From Oligoflexia bacterium (GTDB taxonomy: Bacteria > Bdellovibrionota > UBA1018): a stretch of DNA of 64,000 nucleotides. The notes below the pieces were generated by a model. The model was not told the origin of the DNA, made no database searches, and worked only from the letters and a program-made list of their open reading frames with translations. The translations under genes were made by a program, and so were the position numbers. The stretch covers positions 19,932 to 83,931 of the forward strand of contig JAMPXJ010000019.1 in assembly GCA_023701205.1 (NCBI GenBank), in the 5' to 3' direction. Shown here one piece after another: positions 43,751-51,361 of this stretch. How positions within the stretch are numbered: position 1 is the stretch's first letter; the number at the start of each line of letters is the position of its first letter.

Positions 43751-43808
43751 CCCCGAACTGAACGCCGCGCAAGCTCGGCGCTTGCATCGGTCCGCGCGGG
43801 GGAATTTC

Positions 43809-45236
43809 ATGGGTCAGAGAATGGAAGCCCGCGGCACGTTCGCGGAGCGCGCGGAATCGGGGGAGCGCCCGTCGGGGGAGCGGCCGGGGGCCGTGCTTTC
43901 AAGCGAGCTTCTCAAGGACCAGCGGGTCAAGGTCGCGATCACCGATCTGGATGGCGTTTTGCGCGGCAAGTACCTGCAGAAGGAGAAGTTCCTTTCCGCC
44001 GCCGACTCGGGTTTCGGCTTCTGCAACGTGGTCTTCGGCTGGGACCTGGGCGACGCCTGTTATGACGGCGCGGAAGGCTATACCGGATGGCATACCGGCT
44101 ATCCCGACGCGCTCGTGCGGATCGACCCGGGCACCTGCCGGCGCATTCCGTGGGAAGACGGCGTTCCGTTTTTCCTGGGCGACTTTGAGGACAACGCGGG
44201 GCGGGGGCTTCCGGTCTGTCCTCGCCAGCTGCTCAAAAAGGTCATCGCGCGCGCCGAGAGCGCGGGCTTCCGCGCGGATTTCGGGCTGGAGTTCGAGTGG
44301 TTCAACTTCCGCGAGACCCCGCGCTCGCTCGCGGAGAAGGGCTACCGCGATCCCGAGCCGCTCACGCCGGGGATGTTCGGCTATTCGATTTTGCGCTCGA
44401 GCCAGAACCAGCCGTTTTTCACCGCCCTCATGGAGCAGCTCCGGGCCTTCCGCGTTCCGCTCGAGGGCTTTCACTCCGAAACCGGTCCCGGCGTGCTCGA
44501 AGCCGCTCTCGTGCACGGCGGCGCGCTCGAGACGGCCGATCGCGGCGCGCTCTTCAAGAGCGCGGTCAAGGAGATCGGGCATCGCTTCGGGATCATGCCG
44601 AGCTTCATGGCGAAATGGAATTCCCGCCTGCCCGGGTGCAGCGGGCATGCGCACCAGAGTCTCTGGGACCTGGCCGGAACGCGCAATCTCTTCCACGACC
44701 CGCTCGGGCCGCACCGGATGAGCGCGATCTTTCGCGGCTACCTCGCGGGCCTGCTGCATTGCCTGCCGGAGATCCTTCCGCTTTTCGCGCCGACCGTGAA
44801 CAGCTACAAGCGCCTGGTGGAGGGATACTGGGCGCCGACGCGCCCGTGCTGGGGTCTCGACAACCGCACGGTCGCGTTCCGCGTGATTCCGGGGAGCCCG
44901 TCCTCCACCCGCGTCGAGGCGCGCGTTCCGGGCGCGGACGTGAACCCCTACCTCGCGATCGCGGGGTGCCTGGCCAGCGGGCTCTATGGTGTCGAGCGGA
45001 AGCTCGAGCTCAACGAGCTCCCCGTGCGCGGGAGCGCCTACGCCGAATGCCCGGGGCCACGGCTCCCGCGCACGCTGCTCGAGGCCACCGAGCGCATGGC
45101 GCGTTCGGAGCTCGCGCGCGAGCTTCTCGGAAGCGAGTTCGTCGAGCATTTCACGCGTACCCGGCTCTGGGAATGGCGGCAGTTCCAGGACTCCGTCACG
45201 CAGTGGGAGCTCGAGCGCTATTTCGAGATCATCTGA
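43809..45236 (+). CDS. Glutamine synthetase-family ligase (gamma-glutamyl-amine synthetase type)
   Basis: 475 aa from ATG 43809, with GGGGGAA five bases upstream. The GS catalytic domain is recognisable from GLEFEWFNF (metal-binding glutamates), through FHSETGPGVLEAAL, to SGHAHQSLWD (the HxxQSL ATP-site motif) and VEARVPGADVNPYLAIAGCL. The length and DGVLRGKYL at the N-terminus fit PuuA-like or other gamma-glutamylation enzymes rather than the ammonia-assimilating GlnA, which usually has a conserved adenylylation tyrosine not seen here. It probably couples glutamate to an amine or amino alcohol, using ATP. The next two genes could oxidise the amine carbon. No gamma-glutamyl hydrolase follows. 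Confidence 0.85.
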   Translation: MGQRMEARGTFAERAESGERPSGERPGAVLSSELLKDQRVKVAITDLDGVLRGKYLQKEKFLSAADSGFGFCNVVFGWDLGDACYDGAEGYTGWHTGYPDALVRIDPGTCRRIPWEDGVPFFLGDFEDNAGRGLPVCPRQLLKKVIARAESAGFRADFGLEFEWFNFRETPRSLAEKGYRDPEPLTPGMFGYSILRSSQNQPFFTALMEQLRAFRVPLEGFHSETGPGVLEAALVHGGALETADRGALFKSAVKEIGHRFGIMPSFMAKWNSRLPGCSGHAHQSLWDLAGTRNLFHDPLGPHRMSAIFRGYLAGLLHCLPEILPLFAPTVNSYKRLVEGYWAPTRPCWGLDNRTVAFRVIPGSPSSTRVEARVPGADVNPYLAIAGCLASGLYGVERKLELNELPVRGSAYAECPGPRLPRTLLEATERMARSELARELLGSEFVEHFTRTRLWEWRQFQDSVTQWELERYFEII

Positions 45237-45247
45237 AAGGAAAGCCC

Positions 45248-46408
45248 ATGGGCCACGTCCGCACCCGAATCTCGCATTACTCGTTTCCCACCGCGATCTC
45301 GTTCGGCGCGGGGGCGCGCCACGCGGTGGGTCCGCACCTGAAGGCGCATGGCTATCGCCGGCCGCTCGTGGTGACGGATCGGACGATCGCGGGGCTCGAG
45401 CTTTGCCGCGACTTCGAGCTGGCCTTGCGCAAGGAGGAGCTCCGCCCCTTCGTCTTCTCCGGCGTGAGCGGCAACCCGCGGCGCCGGCAGGTGCGCGCGG
45501 GCGTCGAGGCGTTTCACGCGCACGAGGCCGACTCGATCATCGGGCTCGGCGGCGGGGCGGCGTTGGACGTCGCCAAGGCGGTGGGGCTTTGGGCCACGCA
45601 TCCGGGGGAGCTTTTCGACTACGAGGACGGGAGCGCGACGGCACGCCCCATCCGCGCGCCGATCCCTTACTGGGTGGCCGTGCCCACGACCGCGGGCACG
45701 GGCAGCGAGGTCGGCCGCAGCGCGGTCATCTCCGACGAGGAGTCCGGCCGCAAGCGGATCCTGTTTTCGCCCAAGCTTCTGGCGCGCGCGGTGTTTGCCG
45801 ATCCCGAGCTGACGCTGGGGCTCCCCGCCGCGATGACGGCGGCCACGGGGATGGACGCGCTCGTGCATTGCGTGGAGGCGTATCTCGCGCGCGAGCCGCA
45901 CCCGCTTTGCGAGGGCATCGCGCTTCAGGGCGTGCGGCTTGCCGGAGCGAACCTCGAGCGCTGCATCCTGGAGCCTGCGGACCTCTCCGCGCGCGCGGCG
46001 ATGCTGCAGGCCTCGATCCTGGGGGGCGTGGCCTTCCAGAAGGGGCTGGGGCTGGTGCACTCCTGCGCGCACGCGCTCGGCGCCGCCTATGACCTGCATC
46101 ATGGCTTGGCCAACGGGGTCATGGTCGATCACGCGCTGGCGTTCAATATTCCGGCCGCGCGCGAGCGATTCGAGGAGCTGGCCTGGGCGATGGGGCATCC
46201 GGGAGCGGCCGAGGAATTCCTCGATGCGCTCACCGCGCTCAAGCGCGCCTGTGGTGTTCCCGCGCGGCTCTCCGAGGCGGTGCCAGGCCTGCGCCCGGCC
46301 GACGTCGTCGCGCTCGCGGGCCTCGCGCACGCGGATTCCTGCCATGCTTCGAATCCCCGGAGCTGTGCCCCGGAGGACTTCGTCCGGATCTTCACGGAGG
46401 CACTTTGA
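45248..46408 (+). CDS. Iron-containing alcohol dehydrogenase
   Basis: 386 aa. NAD-binding GLGGGAALDVAKA, TTAGTGSEVG, and the metal ligands in GMDALVHCVEAY and HSCAHALGAAYDLHHG are those of group III (Fe-type) dehydrogenases. It oxidises a primary alcohol, or reduces the aldehyde, in the cytoplasm. ATG 45248 follows AAAGGAAAGCCC. It lies between the GS-family ligase and an aldehyde dehydrogenase, so an alcohol-to-acid route on a gamma-glutamylated substrate is likely. Confidence 0.93.
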   Translation: MGHVRTRISHYSFPTAISFGAGARHAVGPHLKAHGYRRPLVVTDRTIAGLELCRDFELALRKEELRPFVFSGVSGNPRRRQVRAGVEAFHAHEADSIIGLGGGAALDVAKAVGLWATHPGELFDYEDGSATARPIRAPIPYWVAVPTTAGTGSEVGRSAVISDEESGRKRILFSPKLLARAVFADPELTLGLPAAMTAATGMDALVHCVEAYLAREPHPLCEGIALQGVRLAGANLERCILEPADLSARAAMLQASILGGVAFQKGLGLVHSCAHALGAAYDLHHGLANGVMVDHALAFNIPAARERFEELAWAMGHPGAAEEFLDALTALKRACGVPARLSEAVPGLRPADVVALAGLAHADSCHASNPRSCAPEDFVRIFTEAL

Positions 46409-46409
46409 G

Positions 46410-47798
46410 ATGCTGATCATTCGCGATCCGGCGACCGGAGAGATCATCGAGCGCGTTCCCGCGGACTCCCCGCTGGAGATCGCGAAAAAGGCGCGTCGCG
46501 CGCGTGCGGCTCAAAAGGAGTGGGCGAGGACACCGCTCGCGAGCCGGCGCGAGGCGATTCGTCGTTTCGGGCTCCTTCTCGAGTCGCGGCAAGACGAGCT
46601 CGCCCGCGTTCTGACGCGCGAGACGGGCAAGCCCATCACGCAGGCGCGCGCGGAGATCGCGGCGACCCAGGGGCGGATCGCGTACTTCACGCACGAGGTG
46701 GGCGAGGTCGTGGCCGAGGAGCGGTGGCTCGAGCCCGCGAGCGAGGGGCGAGGCCTCGAAGAGCGCATCACGCAGGAGCCGCTCGGCGTGATCGCGAACA
46801 TCTCGGCTTGGAATTATCCCTATTTCGTCGGCTCGAACGTATTCCTCCCGGCGCTGCTCACGGGCAACGCCGTGCTTTACAAGCCTTCGGAGCACGCGAT
46901 GCTCACGGGACTCGCCATCGCGCGCCTGCTCCATGAGGCGGGGATTCCCGAGGACGTGTTCGTGCCCGTCGTGGGCGACGGGACGGCGGGCGCCACGCTG
47001 CTCGAGCAGCCGCTTGACGGGATTTTCTTCACCGGTTCTTCCGAGACCGGACGGAAGGTCGCTCTGCTCGCCGCGCGCCAGCTCGCGCGCGTGCAGCTCG
47101 AGCTGGGCGGCAAGGACCCCCTCTACGTGCGCGAGGATGTCGAGCTCGCCTGGGCGGCCCGCGCGGCGGCCGAGGGGGTGTTTTATAACAACGGCCAGAG
47201 CTGTTGCGCGGTGGAGCGGCTCTACGTGCACGACGCGATTCACGATGCGTTCGTCGAGGAGTTCCTGAAGGTCGTGCGGGGCTTCCGGCTGGGCGATCCG
47301 CTCGAGGAAGCGACTTTTCTCGGTCCGCTGGCGCGCCAGGAGCAGCTGGGCGTTCTGGAGCGGCAGGTGGCCGACGCGCGCGAGCGCGGCGGGCGCGTCG
47401 TGCTCGGAGGCAAGCGGGTCGCGCGCCGGGGCACCTACTTCGAGCCGACCGTGGTCACGCGCGCCGATCATTCGATGGAGCTGATGCGCGAGGAGAGCTT
47501 CGGGCCGCTCATCGGGATCGCCCGCGTGGGATCGGATGAGGAGGCGATCGAGCGGATGAACGATACGCGCTATGGCCTCACCGCCGCGGTCTTCACCGCC
47601 TCAGAGGAGCGCGCACGCGCGATCCTGGGCGAAATCAACGCGGGGACGGTGTACTGGAACTGCTGCGACCGCGTGAGCCCGCGCCTGCCCTGGAGCGGGC
47701 GGGGAGCGTCGGGAATGGGCGCGACGCTCTCGCGCCTGGGTATTCAGGCGTTTCTGCAGCCCAAGTCCTGGCATTGGAAGGCGCCGCCTCAGTCCTGA
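46410..47798 (+). CDS. NAD(P)-dependent aldehyde dehydrogenase
   Basis: 462 aa, ALDH superfamily. The substrate-proximal asparagine is in SAWNYPYF, the general base glutamate in LELGGKDP, and the nucleophilic cysteine near residue 265 in NNGQSCCA. EESFGPLIGI is also present. It oxidises an aldehyde to the acid; the sequence resembles succinate-semialdehyde- and betaine-aldehyde-type enzymes, but specificity is not certain. It starts one base after the alcohol dehydrogenase stop and ends 10 bases inside the convergent propeller gene. Confidence 0.93.
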   Translation: MLIIRDPATGEIIERVPADSPLEIAKKARRARAAQKEWARTPLASRREAIRRFGLLLESRQDELARVLTRETGKPITQARAEIAATQGRIAYFTHEVGEVVAEERWLEPASEGRGLEERITQEPLGVIANISAWNYPYFVGSNVFLPALLTGNAVLYKPSEHAMLTGLAIARLLHEAGIPEDVFVPVVGDGTAGATLLEQPLDGIFFTGSSETGRKVALLAARQLARVQLELGGKDPLYVREDVELAWAARAAAEGVFYNNGQSCCAVERLYVHDAIHDAFVEEFLKVVRGFRLGDPLEEATFLGPLARQEQLGVLERQVADARERGGRVVLGGKRVARRGTYFEPTVVTRADHSMELMREESFGPLIGIARVGSDEEAIERMNDTRYGLTAAVFTASEERARAILGEINAGTVYWNCCDRVSPRLPWSGRGASGMGATLSRLGIQAFLQPKSWHWKAPPQS

Positions 47799-50700
47799 GA
47801 CGCGCCGTCGGCGAGCGAGAGCACGGCACTATTGTAGGTCCGGCTGCTTCGGTAGGTCGAGAAGCTCCCTCCTGCGAACAGGCTGGTGCCGGCGGGCACG
47901 AGCGTGCTGACCACGTTATCGAAGCCGTTGAGGCCCGCGCCGGGAGGGCTGAAGGTCGTATCGATCGCGCCGCTTGAAAGATCCAGCTTGGCGATGCGCA
48001 GGGCCGAATCCGCCACCCCTTTGTAGGCGGTGAACACGCCGCCGACATAGAGCGAGGCGCCGCTGACGGCCAAAGTCCAGACGCTGCTGTTGAAACCATT
48101 GAGTCCCGCCCCGACGGGGCTGAAGATGGTATCGATCGCGCCGGTCACCAGATCGAGCTTGGCCAAGGCGCTGGCTGAGCCGGCCACGCCTTTGTACGTG
48201 GAGAAGGCCCCGCCTACGTAGAGCGAGGATCCGTTGATCGCAAGCGAGAAGACATACATGTTGAACCCGTTGAGGTTCACGCCGACCGGGCTGAAGCCCG
48301 TATCGATCGCGCCGCTCGCGAGATCGAGTTTGGCCAGATAATTGGCGGAGCGAGAGACCCCCTTGTAATCGGTGAATTGGCCACCGACATAGAGAGACGA
48401 GCCATTGATGATGAGGGCATTGACATCGGCATCAAAACCGTTCGCAAACGCCCCGACCGGGCTGAAAGTGGTGTCGATGGCGCCCGTGGCGAGGTCGAGC
48501 TTGGCCAGGCGGTTCGCGGAACTCGCGACACCCCGATAGGCATTGAAGCCGCCCCCCACGTAAAGGGCCGCGCCATCGGAGGCGAGCGCCTTCACGGTGT
48601 AGTCGAAGCCATTCGCGCTCGCGCCGACGGGGCTGAAGGCGGTATCGATCGCACCGCTCGCGGGATCCAGTTTCGCCAAGCCATTCGCCGAATCAGGCAC
48701 GCCCCGGTAAGCGGAGAACTCCCCACCGACATAAAGGGAACCTCCTTGGAGCAGCAGGGTCTGTACGCCATAGTCAAAGCCGTTATTCGCGGATGGACTG
48801 AAAGTGGCGTCGAGCGCCCAGGTCGCAGCATCGAATTTGGCGATGGAGTTGGCAGAGGTTCCTCCATAGGCGGTGAAAGCTCCACCCGCGAAGACCGTTC
48901 CGCCGCTGCTTGCCAGTGCGGTGACATTTCCATTGAATCCGTTCACCGAGGAGCCCGAAGGGAGAAAGCCGCTGTCGAGGGTTCCACTCGCGAGATCCAC
49001 TTTCGCGAGACGATTGGCGGATTCTCCCCGGTATTTAGTGAAACTCCCTCCCGCGTAGACCGAGGTTCCGTTCACGGCCAAGGCATAGACCACGGAGTCC
49101 GTACCGTTCGCGCCGACGGGGCTGAAGACCGTGTCGATCGCGCCTGTCACGAGGTCGAGCTTGGCCAGACGGTTGGCGGAGCTCGCGATGCCTTTGTACG
49201 CGGTGAAATTCCCACCGACATAGAGGGAGCCTCCGCTGACCCCGAGCGCGTAGACGGTTCCGTTGAAGCCATTGGCATTGAACCCGACCGGACTGAAGCC
49301 CGTATCGATCGCGCCCGTGGTCAGGTCGAGCTTGGCAAGCCGGTTCGCGGAGTCCGCGATGCCTTTGTAGGCGGTGAAATTGCCACCGACATAGAGCGAG
49401 CCCCCGCTCACCACAAGCGCATAGACCGTGGAGCTGAAGCCATTGAGGCCCGCGCCCGGCGGGCTGAAAGTCGTATCGATCGCGCCGGTCGTGAGATCGA
49501 GCTTGGCCAGCTTGATCGCGGAGTTGGAAGTGGACTTATAGTTGGCGAAGGCGCCGCCGACATAGAGCGAGCTTCCGCTGACCGCAAGCGCATGCACATC
49601 CGAGTTGAAGCCGTTCAGCCCGGCTCCCGGCGGACTGAAGCTCGTATCGATCGCTCCTGAGGTGAGATCGAGCTTGGCCAGGCGCCTCGCTGACTCGAGA
49701 ATGCCCCTATAGGCAGTGAAGGCACCGCCGACAAAGAGCGAGCTGCCGCTCACGGCGAGCGCGTTGACGTTTCCGTTGAAGCCGTTGTTGGCCGGAGGGC
49801 TGAAGGTCGTATCCAAGGCGCAGGTCGTGGCATCGATCTTGGCCAGGTAGTTTGCGGACTGACCTTGATAGGTTGTGAAGCCACCTCCCACATAAAGAGC
49901 TCCCCCGCTCACGGCAAGAGCCAAAACCGCGCCGTTGAAGCCGGACTGCCAATCGCAGGACGGCAGGAGGTTTCCGCTCGAATCCAGCGCGATGGCACTG
50001 GGCGCGCTATGCGGGTTCACCGCCGTGAAACTTCCGCCGAGATACCAGGAGGTGCCGTCGGTGACCGCGGCAAGCACGCTTCCGTTCGTTCTGAATCGCA
50101 GGTTCGTGATATTCGCGGTGGCGGAGTTACCGAGCGCATCGGTGACCCTCAGGACGGAGGAGGCCGACGAGCTCGGAGCGGTATAGCTTCCGGTAGTGGG
50201 GTCGACGGACCCGGGGCCCGAAAGCATCGAGTAGCTCGGCGAGGAGGCCCCGCCCGAAGAGGTGAAGGTATAGGGATAGCTCGAGTTCGCCGTGACGGTC
50301 CGGGTGGGGGGACTCAGGCTCAGGGCGGGGTTGATCGTCACCGTGGCCTCTGACGCGCGTCCCGTGTTGTCGGTGACCCGCACCGTGGCAGTTCCTGCGG
50401 TTCCCGGGGCCGTGTAAAGGCCCGTCCCCGCATCGATCGAGCCGCCGCCGCTGAGGATCGAGTAGACGTAAGGGGTCTGTCCGCCCGTGGCCGAGAAGCT
50501 ATAGCTGTTGCCCACGGCCAGCAGTCTCGTGGCGGGCGAGATCGCGACAGGCTGCGCGATCCAGCCTCCGGAGCCGGTGACCGCCGAAGCGTTGCCGGCG
50601 TTGTCGACGGCCCGGACGTTCACGTAATAGGTCTGGCCCGAGCTGAGCGAGAGGCTTCCGATCGTGAGGGGGAAAGAGGGCGCCGCACCGGCGTTCGTCC

Positions 50701-51289
50701 AGCCGAGCAGGTCGGTTCCCCCCGCGCTGCTGCCGATGGAATATTCGTAGCGATTGAGGCCCGAGAGCGCGTCGCTCCCGCCGCCGCTCCATGAAACCGG
50801 AGGGGTCTGGGAAAGTGAGTTCTCGGTCGCGGCATGGGTGATCGAGCCGATGGCTGTCGGCGGAGCGCTGTCATGGGTGTAGCTGGTCAGGGCCGTGCAG
50901 GCGGAGGCGTTGCCCGTCGAATCGAAAGCTTTGCCGTAAACGGAAGTCACGGCATTCGGGGCTACGCTGGCTGGGATGCCGCTTCCGGTGAACTGGACGC
51001 TGGTTCCGAAGCCGATTTCGGTGGCGCAGGTGGAGTCCGCATAGAGCTTGACGGAGGAGGCCTCCTCGGAGAGCGTGCCCGAAATGCCCGGGCTGGATGC
51101 GCTCGACGGCGAAGCGGGTACGGCGCCGGCATACGAGATCCCGAGGGGGCTTCCCGACTGCGCCGGGAGGCCTCCTTGAAGGCCGTTCGATTCGCTCTCG
51201 GCGAGCGAAAGGATCCGGGGCGTGCAGCCCGAAAGCGTCAAGAGCGCGATGGCAATGCCGAGCTGCCGGTAAGAGGCTTGAAATATCAT
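47789..51289 (-). CDS. Delta-60-type beta-propeller repeat lipoprotein
   Basis: 1166 aa from ATG 51289 (AGGACG upstream); the frame also offers a TTG at 51328. The signal peptide ends in lipobox LSGC. An Ig-like or cadherin-like N-terminal half (residues about 60-420) is followed by a run of repeats of about 57 residues, each of the form LYVGGxFTxYKG, (S)ANRLAKLDL, TGAIDTxFSP. I count 12 full units plus a degenerate unit at each end, about 14 in all. If each is a blade, 14 would fit two seven-bladed propellers. DNA identity between units is high, which suggests recent internal duplication. The protein is probably outer-membrane anchored and outward-facing. The pilin-S74 gene starts upstream in the same direction, 72 bases from this gene. 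Confidence 0.88.
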   Translation of the reverse strand: MIFQASYRQLGIAIALLTLSGCTPRILSLAESESNGLQGGLPAQSGSPLGISYAGAVPASPSSASSPGISGTLSEEASSVKLYADSTCATEIGFGTSVQFTGSGIPASVAPNAVTSVYGKAFDSTGNASACTALTSYTHDSAPPTAIGSITHAATENSLSQTPPVSWSGGGSDALSGLNRYEYSIGSSAGGTDLLGWTNAGAAPSFPLTIGSLSLSSGQTYYVNVRAVDNAGNASAVTGSGGWIAQPVAISPATRLLAVGNSYSFSATGGQTPYVYSILSGGGSIDAGTGLYTAPGTAGTATVRVTDNTGRASEATVTINPALSLSPPTRTVTANSSYPYTFTSSGGASSPSYSMLSGPGSVDPTTGSYTAPSSSASSVLRVTDALGNSATANITNLRFRTNGSVLAAVTDGTSWYLGGSFTAVNPHSAPSAIALDSSGNLLPSCDWQSGFNGAVLALAVSGGALYVGGGFTTYQGQSANYLAKIDATTCALDTTFSPPANNGFNGNVNALAVSGSSLFVGGAFTAYRGILESARRLAKLDLTSGAIDTSFSPPGAGLNGFNSDVHALAVSGSSLYVGGAFANYKSTSNSAIKLAKLDLTTGAIDTTFSPPGAGLNGFSSTVYALVVSGGSLYVGGNFTAYKGIADSANRLAKLDLTTGAIDTGFSPVGFNANGFNGTVYALGVSGGSLYVGGNFTAYKGIASSANRLAKLDLVTGAIDTVFSPVGANGTDSVVYALAVNGTSVYAGGSFTKYRGESANRLAKVDLASGTLDSGFLPSGSSVNGFNGNVTALASSGGTVFAGGAFTAYGGTSANSIAKFDAATWALDATFSPSANNGFDYGVQTLLLQGGSLYVGGEFSAYRGVPDSANGLAKLDPASGAIDTAFSPVGASANGFDYTVKALASDGAALYVGGGFNAYRGVASSANRLAKLDLATGAIDTTFSPVGAFANGFDADVNALIINGSSLYVGGQFTDYKGVSRSANYLAKLDLASGAIDTGFSPVGVNLNGFNMYVFSLAINGSSLYVGGAFSTYKGVAGSASALAKLDLVTGAIDTIFSPVGAGLNGFNSSVWTLAVSGASLYVGGVFTAYKGVADSALRIAKLDLSSGAIDTTFSPPGAGLNGFDNVVSTLVPAGTSLFAGGSFSTYRSSRTYNSAVLSLADGASQD

Positions 51290-51361
51290 ACGTCCTGCGC
51301 TTTTGATGATCTCATGTCCGCGGGACAAGGGGAATGTGTCGGATCCGATCCAGGGTCGGAC

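Noticed and set aside
47850..50080. Long DNA repeats as a possible CRISPR or mobile array
   Set aside because: They are units of about 171 bp in frame inside one lipoprotein gene, encoding propeller-like blades.
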